A DNA stretch of 64,000 nt from Paenibacillus sp. MBLB1832 (GCF_032271945.1 NZ_CP130319.1:3615001-3679000), one strand, 5' to 3'; shown: positions 44,166 through 53,550, numbered from the stretch's first letter. Translations and numbers: made by a program. The notes: generated by a model from the letters alone, not told the origin.

Positions 44166-45535
44166 GATGCTGTCACTCCTCCTCGTGTTCTTTCTCTTCC
44201 GGCACGAATTTCAGCTAAGAAATCTGGCCACCATTCTTTCTGCTCGGATCTCTGGCTCAATCTGACCTTCTCTGCTAGGTTCCGATTCATGACGCTTTCC
44301 GCTTGCTGTTTAAGTTCCCCCATATCCTTAAATTCAGGAACCAACCATTTTCTACCGATTTGCGCATGCAAGACCTCATCGGCCCAGTCGTAATCCTGGA
44401 ACGTTTTGGCAAGATCGTTATCCGATTCTTTGGCTACAACCCATTCAAAATGTTTTCCGGTATCTTTCGGCATTAAACCTTGCTCAATGTACCAAAGAAC
44501 AAGATGCGCCTCTAGTGGCGTAGCTGTATTGTTCAATGCCATTGTTGTTAAAAATTCTACTGGATACATGTAAAACTCCACAGCATCCTGGTATAGACCT
44601 ACTTCCCCCATCATTGAATGACGAGCCTCGTCCCATAACTGTCTGCTCAAATCCTGATAAAACTCCCATGGCTTGCCAGTTGTTTTATAAATAATGGGCC
44701 CCATCCACTCAGGTACGTCCATCTCACGGAGACGTTTGAAAAGGAGGGCATACGTTCTTTCGTCTGCAGGACGATTCTCATCAAAATAGTATTGGTCGAA
44801 GTTAGCGGTTGAATTATAGCTGTCTGAAAATCTCGCGTCACGACGAGGCTCCACTTTCATTTCGAATGGCTGTCCATCTGAACGTGGAACTGTTAATTGC
44901 CAATCTGCTGGCTTAGCCAAATCCCCTGAAATGCCTCCTGCAGCATAAAGGATTGACTCGAGATGTTGTTGCCATTTTAATGCGGCTTGCTGATCTTCAT
45001 CCGTAAGGATCAGTGCTTGAATAGCAGCTTCTCCCCATGGAATCATCTCTTCCTCCTCGACCAAAATCAACTTTAAGGCACGACAGGTCGGATGATCAAC
45101 TAACGGATTCGTTTCCGATAAATGCTTTTTCAAGGAACGTACCAATTCTGGTTTGGCAACTCGGTAAATGCCCACAAGAAGCTCCAACGTGGTCTCCGCG
45201 CGTATCACTTCGCTAAAGAATGCCTCCAGTAGATCATCGGGTACTTTATCCAAATGTAAAGGCGGTTCCCTCATCTCGGTCACCCGTTTACGAAGTGCGG
45301 CACTATGCTCAGCATCAAGCCAAATATGCAGTCCAAAAGCACCTTTCACTTCCCACTCGGGCGTATTGGCGATATGCGCTGCGTAAATTTTAGTCAATTG
45401 TGATTCGGAATACAAATATCTTCGTAGTAAATCCACGTTATGATCGATGTCATAACCAACCTTGCAAGCGTCTTCATAACTGCAAACACCTGCAAGCGGG
45501 ATCAACCCTAAATTGTTAGTATTTACTCTAGTCAT
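44162..45535 (-). CDS. Ferritin-like probable di-metal protein
   Basis: 457 residues, mostly helical. Metal-type motifs recur: VIRAETTLELL, VEEEEMIPWGEAA, LWDEARHSMMGEVG and WADEVLHAQIGRKW; the two Glu-X2-His motifs match ferritin-like di-iron folds. It may be an oxygenase or oxidase feeding the SDR and esterase encoded with it (inference). No signal peptide. GGAGG precedes the ATG by seven bases. Divergent from an AraC gene, which probably controls it. Confidence 0.7.
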   Translation of the reverse strand: MTRVNTNNLGLIPLAGVCSYEDACKVGYDIDHNVDLLRRYLYSESQLTKIYAAHIANTPEWEVKGAFGLHIWLDAEHSAALRKRVTEMREPPLHLDKVPDDLLEAFFSEVIRAETTLELLVGIYRVAKPELVRSLKKHLSETNPLVDHPTCRALKLILVEEEEMIPWGEAAIQALILTDEDQQAALKWQQHLESILYAAGGISGDLAKPADWQLTVPRSDGQPFEMKVEPRRDARFSDSYNSTANFDQYYFDENRPADERTYALLFKRLREMDVPEWMGPIIYKTTGKPWEFYQDLSRQLWDEARHSMMGEVGLYQDAVEFYMYPVEFLTTMALNNTATPLEAHLVLWYIEQGLMPKDTGKHFEWVVAKESDNDLAKTFQDYDWADEVLHAQIGRKWLVPEFKDMGELKQQAESVMNRNLAEKVRLSQRSEQKEWWPDFLAEIRAGRERTRGGVTAS

Positions 45536-45611
45536 CGTTAATCCTCCATTTCTTATCTTTCAGAATTAACATAACTATATAGGAAACCTGTTAAAAAGGC
45601 ATTGTGAAACC

Positions 45612-45641
45612 TTACTGTTTTCTTGTAAAATCTTATTGTAA
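45612..45641 (+). promoter_or_regulatory. Probable promoter of the AraC gene
   Basis: TTGTGA, 18 bases, TAAAAT in the divergent gap, 25-30 bases before the ribosome site. Confidence 0.35.
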
Positions 45642-45665
45642 CTACTAGTAAAAAGGAGAACCGCC

Positions 45666-46574
45666 ATGAATCGATCGTTTCTTGAGGTGATCAAAGAGCA
45701 ACCGATCGTCCCTTATATCCGAGAATCTGACTATGCCGTGAGGCAGCCTGGGTGGACGGTTCCGAACCGTAAACTACTGGATTACTTACTGATTTATATT
45801 CAGGAAGGTACCTGCGAATTTGAAATAGACGGTGTGACTTATACATGTGTGGAAGGGGAATTCTGTCTCATTCAACCTAATGTTCTATGCTCTCTAAAAG
45901 GAATCACTCGAACGATTACACCTTTCGCTCATTTCGATCTTTTCTATCAGGTAGAGCGGGAGCATAGTTTCCCAACGAAGCCAGGGCTTATTGATCTGAG
46001 TGAGTATCAACATCTCATACAACCTCGCCTGAACGATTTTACGAATATCTCGATTCCTGTAAAATTTCGACTTCATCACAATTCCAGTTATAAAGAATCC
46101 TTGTTAAAAATGATTGGACTTTGGCAAAATGGCGATGTCATTAGCCAACTGGAGGCCAATCATTTGCTCGAGGAAATGATTCTCGGCCTTCTTAAAGAGT
46201 TTAGTGATCTTCAGCAAGAAGATAAATCGGTAAGACCGCAGTCATTGAACTGGATCACATCTTACTTTTCGATCCATCTTTCTGAACCGTTATCCCTTCA
46301 AGATATGGCAAAGAGAGCCCGTCTTTCTCCTTCCCGGTTTTCCGCTCTTTTCAAAAACAAATTCGGTGTTTCTCCCCATCAATATTTTTTGCATTTGCGC
46401 ATTCAGCATGCCCAGGAGCTGCTCAAACAAGGGGATTACACCATGGAAGATATCACGCAATTTTGCGGTTTTACGGACGTCCCACATTTTGCGAATGCAT
46501 TTAAGCGAATAACGGGGCTAACACCGGGTAATTTCAGATCTTCACACAAGCAGGAAATAGCCCCCTTCGCGTGA
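45666..46574 (+). CDS. AraC-family regulator
   Basis: 302 residues. N-terminal cupin (LLIYIQEGTCEFEIDGVTYT, EGEFCLIQPNVLCSL) and C-terminal double helix-turn-helix (SLQDMAKRARLSPSRFSALFKNKFG and MEDITQFCGFTDVPHFANAFKRITGLTPGNFR). AAGGAG lies eight bases before the ATG. It is divergent from the ferritin-like/SDR/esterase operon and is its likely regulator. The terminator overlaps its last codons. Confidence 0.92.
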   Translation: MNRSFLEVIKEQPIVPYIRESDYAVRQPGWTVPNRKLLDYLLIYIQEGTCEFEIDGVTYTCVEGEFCLIQPNVLCSLKGITRTITPFAHFDLFYQVEREHSFPTKPGLIDLSEYQHLIQPRLNDFTNISIPVKFRLHHNSSYKESLLKMIGLWQNGDVISQLEANHLLEEMILGLLKEFSDLQQEDKSVRPQSLNWITSYFSIHLSEPLSLQDMAKRARLSPSRFSALFKNKFGVSPHQYFLHLRIQHAQELLKQGDYTMEDITQFCGFTDVPHFANAFKRITGLTPGNFRSSHKQEIAPFA

Positions 46575-46588
46575 AAGGGGGTTATTTC
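46554..46588. terminator. Bidirectional terminator overlapping the AraC stop
   Basis: GAAATAGCCCCCTT (46554-46567) pairs with AAGGGGGTTATTTC (46575-46588), allowing one central mismatch. Confidence 0.75.
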
Positions 46589-46599
46589 AGTTAACATAT

Positions 46600-46785
46600 T
46601 CACCCCAACTGATAGGGTGATGCTTTTAAACAGAAAGATTTGCTTTCTCGTGGACCAATCGATCCTGCGCTATCGTTACGGATGGCTTCTTCAAGCCCGA
46701 GCGTAGGATAGCTCGAGAACGGCTCCAAGCCGATATTGTAATGCCGTCCAAACCAAGGATACCCTTCGGTGGCCCCTTAAGCCCC
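46600..46785 (-). pseudogene. C-terminal fragment of an aldose-epimerase-like protein
   Basis: About 60 codons ending at TGA 46602: ATEGYPWFGRHYNIGLEPFS then SYPTLGLEEAIRND and PRESKSFCLKA. This is the usual C-terminal strand set of aldose 1-epimerase-like (galactose mutarotase fold) proteins. No start or N-terminal part is present, so it is debris. It abuts a fragment of a GntR regulator in another frame. Confidence 0.65.
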
Positions 46786-47010
46786 CTCCATTTTGACTTA
46801 AGTGATCAATCATATTGATCTTACTATTCATAATGTGCTCTTCAAGCTTCGCACAGGCATCTTTTAAATCGTAACGCTTTAATGCATGTATAAACGCAAT
46901 GTGTTCGTCATGACCAATCAAAGAGCGTTCATAGCTCTGAAAGAAGTAGATTCTTGCTGCATGCAGAAAACTATTTATTGACCTATATTGCTCCAGCATT
47001 CGCTGATTAT
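46786..47010 (-). pseudogene. C-terminal fragment of a GntR/FadR-type regulator (FCD domain)
   Basis: Residues MLEQYRSINSFLHAARIYFF, GHDEHIAFIHALKRYDLKDA and LEEHIMNS match the last helices of an FCD ligand-binding domain, including the metal-type His. The DNA-binding half is absent. It starts only a few bases after the gerC-like stop at 47018, marking a recombination edge. Confidence 0.7.
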
Positions 47011-47017
47011 CCCCTCA

Positions 47018-48121
47018 TTAATCCAAAACACCGCTGTTCAGAATCCTAACCCTCACAATCGGCTTAATGTTGATCTTCGGATACTGCTCGCGCCACCAGT
47101 CTTTGCCTTTAAACAGCTTCGGATGATAGGCAGCAACCTCATGCCCAAGCTGGAAGATATCGCAATTGGCCTTCTGCAAGGTTGCAATCATGTTAGATAT
47201 TTTCGCTGTGAGATCATCTGTTATTTTCTTCTCCAACTCCGTGAGCATCGTGTTCGTATGTTTCTTCACTTTATGTCCATCTTCGATTAATTTAAGATCT
47301 AGTTTTAACGAGAGGTTAATTTCGCTAAGACCGTCATCACTACTGATAATATGGACATCATTTTTAACTTCCTTTACCAGGGTTGTATAACGCTTTCCGC
47401 CAATGTTACCAACGAGCGGCTGGGATCTGCCAACTGCGCCATTCATCAGAACGGCTAGTTGGGTATCCTCATTATTCAGATTGACGCCAGTATATTTTCC
47501 GTCTTTAAACAAAGCAGTACCTGCAAGGCGAGCCCCGTTCTCATAAGGCTCAAACCGGTTGAGAGCGAAATCGTTCAAGAACCGCCCTCCCCCGAGAATA
47601 TAATCGAGTAATTGGTTTGAAGGGATTGTTCCTCTCTTATGCTCATCTTCTAATAAGCCTACTAAAAAATCCGCTGCGGTCAGATCTTCTTTAAATTTTT
47701 TCGTAGCCAACAGCTTGGAAAGATCGCCGTCATACACCGCTAGATAGCCGTATAACGGATTGGTCCTAAATTGACTGGTAATATCCAGATAGTTCAGCGG
47801 CTGATCTTTGGCGAATCGGGTGCTGAGTAGAAACAACCTGGTCTCAAGCGCAGCAAGGACGCCAGGCATTTCCTTGTTTGTGTTATCCACGGCGTGATAG
47901 ATGTTTTTGCCTTTTGATTCAAGGTATAAGTTATTCGCGATGCCTCCTCCCTGATGGACATTTCGAAGCGAGGAAATAACAAAACTCACCTTGAGCTGCT
48001 TGCCGTCACCTTCATAATCGAGCCCGATAATGTCGGCAAATAGCATCTTCTTCAGTTGAACCTGATCCCAGCATCCTGTCAGCAGCAAGCAAATGATTAG
48101 CGCTGCAATCACTCTCTTCAT
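47018..48121 (-). CDS. gerC: Spore germination lipoprotein, Ger(x)C family
   Basis: 367 residues. Lipoprotein signal with lipobox LLLTGC followed by WDQ, the family hallmark. The three-domain Ger(x)C body ends in MNGAVGRSQPLVGN and a helical C-terminus. It is the C subunit of a nutrient germinant receptor on the spore inner membrane. The ATG at 48121 has GGGAGG and overlaps the GerB stop (ATGA). The gene symbol is by family only; the germinant is unknown. Confidence 0.92.
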   Translation of the reverse strand: MKRVIAALIICLLLTGCWDQVQLKKMLFADIIGLDYEGDGKQLKVSFVISSLRNVHQGGGIANNLYLESKGKNIYHAVDNTNKEMPGVLAALETRLFLLSTRFAKDQPLNYLDITSQFRTNPLYGYLAVYDGDLSKLLATKKFKEDLTAADFLVGLLEDEHKRGTIPSNQLLDYILGGGRFLNDFALNRFEPYENGARLAGTALFKDGKYTGVNLNNEDTQLAVLMNGAVGRSQPLVGNIGGKRYTTLVKEVKNDVHIISSDDGLSEINLSLKLDLKLIEDGHKVKKHTNTMLTELEKKITDDLTAKISNMIATLQKANCDIFQLGHEVAAYHPKLFKGKDWWREQYPKINIKPIVRVRILNSGVLD

Positions 48122-49218
48122 ATTTCGCTCCTCCCCGTGCCTCGCAGTCCAGAAATCAAGAGCAGTAAGGCTGGCAGAACAACGACCATCATGATAGAAA
48201 TTACGTCCTGAATCGCGCCAAATTTCACAATGGATAATCGCCTCATTATGAAGAAACTTCCTATGAAACAGACGCATACTATAGCCCATACCCAAATATG
48301 CTGCTTACCCAAGCCTTGACTACGTAGATGTACGAATGCTTTAGCCGCCATAAAGAAATAGACATAGATCGTTGCCGATACAATGCATACATAGAAGATG
48401 AGAAACAAGATATCGATACTCTGTAAGATGTCAATTTTATAGTTCTTTAGAATAAAAACGATCGGCTCTGGAATAACGGAGAGCTGTTCCAAGCTGAACT
48501 TCATTGAACAGATCAGACAAACCGCAACATAGAACACGGCCGTGCTGGCGTTCGCCAACGTCATCGCAAGAAGCAGTTTCTTTTTGCTTGATGTCTGCAC
48601 GTACGGGTAGGCATAAAGGAGCAGATCATAGCCGATATAAGCGCTAAATGCGGTATATGCTCCCTTCATAACCAGTAGCCAGCCACTGGGTAAAATTGGA
48701 AGCAAGTTTTTTACGTCAAGTCCGTAGATTCCAGTAAAAACGATAAGCAAAAAACTGATGTAAGCGAAGATCATAAAGGTTTGCGATATATGAGCAAGCT
48801 GCTTCAGTGATGATGATGCCGCATAGCCGCACACGACAAGTAGCATAAGAATGATGATCGATCTAGGCGTCTCCACAAACAGCCATCTTCTTAAAATGTC
48901 AGCATAAAGCAATGTCAACAAGAGTCCAGAAATGGCGTAATAGCTTCCATATACCAAATTAATGCAAGACCCAATCGGCTTACCGACAATAAGCGGAATA
49001 TAAGCAAACAGGTTACGCGCTGGATATCGGCTGCCAAGCCACCAAATCAGCACGATGCCTAGCTCTGCGGCTAGTCCGCTCAGCAATACGGACAGCCAAG
49101 TATCATGACCGACTTTTCCAGCCATTACATGGGGGAGGGATAGTACTTCGGTTCCGAGCTGGGCCATGATCACGAGCACGATCAGCTGTCTTCCAGTGAT
49201 AGTTTCTTCCTTCCTCAA
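48118..49218 (-). CDS. gerB: Spore germination permease-like protein, GerB family
   Basis: 366 residues with about ten membrane helices, starting ITGRQLIVLVIMAQLGTEVLSLPH, of the GerAB/amino-acid-permease superfamily. This subunit forms the ligand-binding transporter-like core of the germinant receptor. I place the start at TTG 49218, nine bases after AAGGAG and overlapping the GerA stop (TTGA). An upstream in-frame TTG would create a long overlap and lacks a ribosome site. Confidence 0.9.
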   Translation of the reverse strand: MRKEETITGRQLIVLVIMAQLGTEVLSLPHVMAGKVGHDTWLSVLLSGLAAELGIVLIWWLGSRYPARNLFAYIPLIVGKPIGSCINLVYGSYYAISGLLLTLLYADILRRWLFVETPRSIIILMLLVVCGYAASSSLKQLAHISQTFMIFAYISFLLIVFTGIYGLDVKNLLPILPSGWLLVMKGAYTAFSAYIGYDLLLYAYPYVQTSSKKKLLLAMTLANASTAVFYVAVCLICSMKFSLEQLSVIPEPIVFILKNYKIDILQSIDILFLIFYVCIVSATIYVYFFMAAKAFVHLRSQGLGKQHIWVWAIVCVCFIGSFFIMRRLSIVKFGAIQDVISIMMVVVLPALLLLISGLRGTGRSEI

Positions 49219-50654
49219 CGCTTCCAACTCCTTGGATTCCGTATCCTTGTTCGATTGCTCGGCGCTGTTCCACCCGGTCGGTTGCGCAGGCTCCAAAGCG
49301 GAACACGTAACAGTGTATCCTTCATATCACTTAAAGAGAAGGGCGGCGTATAGTAAGGGAGGGCCATCGTAGTCATTTGGCATATGTGTATACAAATCAT
49401 CATGAAGAAGAAGGCCAGGCCAAATAGGCCGAACAACGAGGACAGAAGGAGCGCAGGATAGCTTAGCAGGCGAACTGCGCTGCTCATCTCGTACGATGGC
49501 AGGACGAAGGATGCCAATCCCGTTAAAGAGATAACGATAACAATGACATTAGAAACCAAATTAGCCTGAACGACCACTGTTCCGACGACAATACCGCCAA
49601 CTACGCCAATGGTTTGAGCGACAGGACTCGACAGCCGAATCGTCGCTTCTCTTAAAATTTCAAACGCGAGCATCATCGAAAGCGCCTCTAAGACTGGCGG
49701 AAGTGTGACGTATTTAAGCGAGCTCTGCAGTGTATTTACGAAATTGACTGGTAGCAGCTGTGGATTGAAGGCACTGACCCCCACATACAGGGCAGGCGCG
49801 GTAAGTGTTATTAAAAAGCTGCAGATTCGCAATAGCCGAAAGAAGGTGCCTACCAGCCAACTGACTTGGTAATCATCTGGACTTTGGAAAAAAGACCAGA
49901 ACGTGACGGGCAGAATGATTACATCGGGCGAACCTGCAGTTGCTATGACGACCTTCCCCTCCATCATATAGGCGCGTGCACGGTCTGGGCGCTCTGTAAT
50001 GAGCAGCTGTGGAAACAGGCTGAATTTCTTCTCCCGTATTAATTCATCAATAAATCCTGGCGCCTCCACGTAATCGATATCGATGCTTAGAAGCCTTCTC
50101 TCCAGTTCTTCAACAGTTGCTTTTTGTGCAATCGACTTGATGTACATCACAGCCACTTTCGTTTGCGATAGCCGCCCGATCGTATAGGATTTAACGATGA
50201 AATCAGTTGAGTTTATCAGCTTACGCATTAGATTGAGATTCGTATCTAAATTTTCAATGAACGCCTCGTGCGGGCCGCGCAGTACCCGCTCATTGGTCGG
50301 GATATTAATCGAGCGTTCCTTCTTTAATTCAGCACCTAGCAAATAAAGACGGCTCTCTCCATCGCGATGAAGCACCGTTTTCCCATACATCATCGCCTGG
50401 ACCGCTTCTTCCAGTAGCTCGGTTTCGGCATAGTCAAGAATCGACACGACTTCACGAACCTCACCATCCGGATGGTGAAGCAGCGGTTTCAAAATGAACG
50501 CTTGTACGATCGAGGAATCAATCAAGGTTTCTAAATAAAACAGCCTAATCTGCTTTCCCCCAATCGTCAGAGATTTCGTTTGAAAGTCACTTTGTTCGGT
50601 AAATATTTGCTTAAAATATTGCTCGATCTCTTCAACGGTTGGCTTTTGTTCCAT
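49215..50654 (-). CDS. gerA: Spore germination protein, GerA family
   Basis: 479 residues. A large N-terminal hydrophilic domain with the family block RGPHEAFIENLDTNLNLMRK, then about five membrane helices and the conserved PYYTPPF near the C-terminus. This is the A subunit of a nutrient germinant receptor. AAGGAGGG precedes the ATG by five bases. First gene of a complete gerA-gerB-gerC operon whose ends are bordered by broken genes. Confidence 0.94.
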   Translation of the reverse strand: MEQKPTVEEIEQYFKQIFTEQSDFQTKSLTIGGKQIRLFYLETLIDSSIVQAFILKPLLHHPDGEVREVVSILDYAETELLEEAVQAMMYGKTVLHRDGESRLYLLGAELKKERSINIPTNERVLRGPHEAFIENLDTNLNLMRKLINSTDFIVKSYTIGRLSQTKVAVMYIKSIAQKATVEELERRLLSIDIDYVEAPGFIDELIREKKFSLFPQLLITERPDRARAYMMEGKVVIATAGSPDVIILPVTFWSFFQSPDDYQVSWLVGTFFRLLRICSFLITLTAPALYVGVSAFNPQLLPVNFVNTLQSSLKYVTLPPVLEALSMMLAFEILREATIRLSSPVAQTIGVVGGIVVGTVVVQANLVSNVIVIVISLTGLASFVLPSYEMSSAVRLLSYPALLLSSLFGLFGLAFFFMMICIHICQMTTMALPYYTPPFSLSDMKDTLLRVPLWSLRNRPGGTAPSNRTRIRNPRSWKR

Positions 50655-50724
50655 GTTGACCCTCCTTTCCCAGTACTTCCCTTACTGTGTCCAGAGCGTG
50701 CCTATAATATGTGGGGTTCATGAC

Positions 50725-50759
50725 AAAAAAGGAGCAGCTGCCGCATGGCAAGCTACTCC
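50725..50759 (-). terminator. Terminator following the chemoreceptor remnant
   Basis: On the minus strand GGAGTAGCTTGCC and GGCAGCTGCTCC pair around ATGC and run into six T. Confidence 0.75.
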
Positions 50760-50775
50760 TCTAAAAGATGTGTGG

Positions 50776-50884
50776 TTAGGATACTTTGAACTCACCAATT
50801 AATCGATTTAACGTATGTGCCAATTCAGCCAAATGCTCCGCAGTTGCGGCATTTTCCTCCGCCCCCGCTGAGGTTAAACGAACA
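50776..50884 (-). pseudogene. C-terminal fragment of a methyl-accepting chemotaxis protein
   Basis: About 34 codons, LTSAGAEENAATAEHLAELA then HTLNRLIGEFKVS and TAA, match the extreme C-terminus of a chemoreceptor, where Glu-rich helices end in a short phi-G-X-F-K/R tail. The rest of the gene is absent. Its terminator is kept. Confidence 0.7.
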
Positions 50885-50894
50885 AACGCAAATC

Positions 50895-50914
50895 GGCACC
50901 CCCTGAGGAGTGCC
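50895..50914 (-). terminator. Hairpin after the nucleoside hydrolase gene
   Basis: GGCACTCC-TCAG-GGGGTGCC on the minus strand, 15 bases after the stop. The U-tract that follows is weak and broken (GATTTGCGTTTG). Confidence 0.5.
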
Positions 50915-50928
50915 AAATAATCTATTCC

Positions 50929-51843
50929 TCATTCCGTGCGCAGCTTTAGAAACAAATCCCGAAAGACTGGATCACGCTTAATATGCTGCACATAGCGAAT
51001 CAGGTGGCGCGAATGATCAATACTCCATCTGGCGTCATCCGAAAGGACTGGACTCGAGATAAGTACACTCGGCGTGTTTCTTTCATCAACGAGATACGCA
51101 ATGGTTGAAATGTCCCAAATCACTCGGGAGTAGGCAAAATGGTCGGGGTGACAATCGCGGAAGGTTTCATACAAATAGTGACCGATAGCCCCGCTTCCTT
51201 TCACATAAGCCTCGATCTCAGTCAGCGTTGTCTTCAAATTGGAGGCCGCATCATGGCATGGAATCAACACTAACGGAACTCCGCTATCCAAAACAACCCG
51301 TGCCGCGTGAATGTCCTGCTCCAAATTGAACTCGCGGGTATCCATCCAATGCAAGCCATGACCCCCGAGCCAGACGACAACGATATTCTCGATGATCCGA
51401 GGTTCCATCAGAATGGCAGAAGCTACGTTCGTAATCGCAGCGATCGCGACCACATATAACGGATCCTCTGGCGAAGACTGCATAGCCCGCTCAACCAAAT
51501 TACGAGCAGCTTCGCTTTCCACAGGTGCTTCAGGGCCGCTCAAGTAGCTTTCCGACCCTTTGTAAATCGGAATTTCTGTGCGATTCATCAACTTTACAAT
51601 TTTATGAAGCTCGTAATAGCTCTTCTCCATGCCGTCCTTCGGTCCAGTGGACAGATCGTTAAAAAAAGGCGCTGCATAAAAAGCCTCTACTTGAAGGCGC
51701 TCAGGTGATTGCAAAGCATAGACAACAGCGAACTGATCATCGATTTCATTAAATGTGTCGGTATCGAGCACCATACGAAGTTTGCCGGATTTCGGCTGCA
51801 AGCGTTGAATACGTTGTTCTTCGGGAATAGGAGGAAATTTCAT
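50929..51843 (-). CDS. Inosine/uridine-preferring nucleoside hydrolase-like protein
   Basis: 304 residues. The metal site at the start of the family is present in altered form: VLDTDTFNEIDDQFAVVYAL, where the usual is DTDXGXDD. AIAAITNVASAI and VVWLGGHGLHW follow family blocks, and CHDAASNL lies near the active-site loop. Such enzymes hydrolyse N-ribosidic bonds; the altered metal loop may mean a different substrate. ATG 51843 has AAGGAG seven bases upstream. Divergent from an AraC gene. Confidence 0.85.
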   Translation of the reverse strand: MKFPPIPEEQRIQRLQPKSGKLRMVLDTDTFNEIDDQFAVVYALQSPERLQVEAFYAAPFFNDLSTGPKDGMEKSYYELHKIVKLMNRTEIPIYKGSESYLSGPEAPVESEAARNLVERAMQSSPEDPLYVVAIAAITNVASAILMEPRIIENIVVVWLGGHGLHWMDTREFNLEQDIHAARVVLDSGVPLVLIPCHDAASNLKTTLTEIEAYVKGSGAIGHYLYETFRDCHPDHFAYSRVIWDISTIAYLVDERNTPSVLISSPVLSDDARWSIDHSRHLIRYVQHIKRDPVFRDLFLKLRTE

Positions 51844-52006
51844 GGGACAACTCCTTCGCAAACTTTTATTATGATTTGGCTTTTATGTATTAAACTAAAA
51901 CTAAATATACTGTAATATTAGATCTTTTTATGATATATTTTTATCATTATTCGGCTTAAATCTTATACGATTCGGCTAATGTGAATCCGAAAGGATATGC
52001 GATTCG

Positions 52007-52759
52007 ATGAACGGACAATTCAGTTTTCTGCTTCAAACGACGCGAGAACAACATGCTTGCATCGCTCCTCATCAGCATCAATGCTATGAATTGGTTTACT
52101 ATCGGGAAGGTCTTGGTACGACCCGTGTAGGCGATGTCACCTACCAGTTCCACGACAGCACCTTTACGGTAATTAAACCGCATACCCGCCATGACGAGCG
52201 GCACGAGTTTGACACGAATGTCATATGTATCGGGTTTCAAATGAACGCAGGAACGTATGCATTACGCGAAGGTTTATACCTCGATCAACTGGATTCACCA
52301 ATCCTTCCTTTATTGCAAGCGATGCGGATGGAAATGCAGCATAAACGCTCTTACTACGCGGCCAAATTGAATCATCTGGTAGGCGAACTGATCATTGAAC
52401 TGCTTCGTTATGATACGTTCTCCTCAACAAATCCCACGATCGATAAGTTGATTTATGCAAAAAACTACATCGATGAAAACGTGAGTCATCCGATTAGCGT
52501 TGAAACATTAGCTGAACTCGTAGGTTATAGCTATGATCGGTTCCGTCACCTTTTTAAGGAGACATATGGACTTTCCCCCATGAACTACGTGATGTCCAAG
52601 CGGTTTGAAATTGCCAAACGACTCTTACTGCAAACAAATCTCTCCATTTCAGCTGTGGGTGGTGAGAGCGGCTTTGCGAACGATGCGCAGTTTTGCTCGC
52701 TGTTTAAGAAGGAGATGGGGATGACGCCGCGTCACTTTAGGCTCAGCGGAGAATCGTGA
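52007..52759 (+). CDS. Short AraC-family regulator
   Basis: 250 residues. Compact N-terminal cupin (HQHQCYELVYYREGLGTTRV) and C-terminal double helix-turn-helix (SVETLAELVGYSYDRFRHLFKETYG, ISAVGGESGFANDAQFCSLFKKEMGMTPRHFR). It is divergent from the nucleoside hydrolase gene, its likely target. AAGGA lies eleven bases before the ATG, rather far. Confidence 0.9.
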   Translation: MNGQFSFLLQTTREQHACIAPHQHQCYELVYYREGLGTTRVGDVTYQFHDSTFTVIKPHTRHDERHEFDTNVICIGFQMNAGTYALREGLYLDQLDSPILPLLQAMRMEMQHKRSYYAAKLNHLVGELIIELLRYDTFSSTNPTIDKLIYAKNYIDENVSHPISVETLAELVGYSYDRFRHLFKETYGLSPMNYVMSKRFEIAKRLLLQTNLSISAVGGESGFANDAQFCSLFKKEMGMTPRHFRLSGES

Positions 52760-52766
52760 CGTAAAA

Positions 52767-52797
52767 AAGGACAGCACCCATGAGGGCCACTGTCCTT
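52767..52797. terminator. Bidirectional terminator
   Basis: AAGGACAG (52767-52774) pairs with CTGTCCTT (52790-52797) around a GC-rich loop. The minus strand has a six-T tail, for the dioxygenase gene. Confidence 0.75.
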
Positions 52798-52806
52798 CGT
52801 CTAATT

Positions 52807-53550
52807 CTATTTCACATTCGCATACTTATTTCCAGCCAAATCCTTGCCTCTAGCCAGCCAAATTTTAAACTCTTCCCCGCGATGATCCGTTTCTTGCAGC
52901 ACTTTAATATTCGTTGAAAAGTATCTCATCGTGTAACCGCATCTGCGATAGGGACTTGTATTCGCTGCAGCCCCGTGAATAATTCTGGAATCGTGCAGGG
53001 AGCATTCTCCTGGTTCTAACTCAAAGTACACGGCTTGGGATTCATCAACCTGTTTGATTTGTGTGTTGAACGTATTGGTTGTACCATCAACATCCTCATA
53101 CTCGGAGAAACCGTTGCGATGTGTGCCAGGAATGACGCGCATACAGCCATTTTCTTGATTGCTGCGATCCATTGCTAACCATACCGTAATGATTTGATCG
53201 AAACCATCCACCCGATTTTTCCAATAGGCCGAATCCTCATGCCACGGTGTTGCGCGTCCTACGAAAGGATCTTTGCAAATAAAATGACTCGACCACAGCG
53301 CGATATTTGGCCCAATGAAAGGTTCAACTAAGTCCAACACCTCATCTGATAGCAAAAACTCGAGCAAGCGCTCATCTCGAAAATGCGGAGTATCCAGCTC
53401 ATCCGATAGCTTGGACCCTTTCTGCGCTAATTGCTCCTCGAAAATTTCATTCAACTTTGCTTGTTTCTCCTTCGAAAATAAAGGCTTCTTATGCAGATGA
53501 TAACCTTTCTCCTGATACGCTGCGACTTCTTGATTCAGAATTAAACTCAT
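52807..53550 (-). CDS. Phytanoyl-CoA dioxygenase (PhyH)-family protein
   Basis: 247 residues, Fe(II)/2-oxoglutarate dioxygenase fold. Iron ligands HED in TPWHEDSAYWKN and the distal His in SLHDSRIIHGAAANTS, with the 2-oxoglutarate-binding Arg in YRRCGY. Hydroxylates a small molecule; PhyH members in such clusters are uncharacterised, and demethylation of a methyl ether is one possibility. Divergent from the TIM-barrel gene at 53.8 kb. Confidence 0.88.
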   Translation of the reverse strand: MSLILNQEVAAYQEKGYHLHKKPLFSKEKQAKLNEIFEEQLAQKGSKLSDELDTPHFRDERLLEFLLSDEVLDLVEPFIGPNIALWSSHFICKDPFVGRATPWHEDSAYWKNRVDGFDQIITVWLAMDRSNQENGCMRVIPGTHRNGFSEYEDVDGTTNTFNTQIKQVDESQAVYFELEPGECSLHDSRIIHGAAANTSPYRRCGYTMRYFSTNIKVLQETDHRGEEFKIWLARGKDLAGNKYANVK

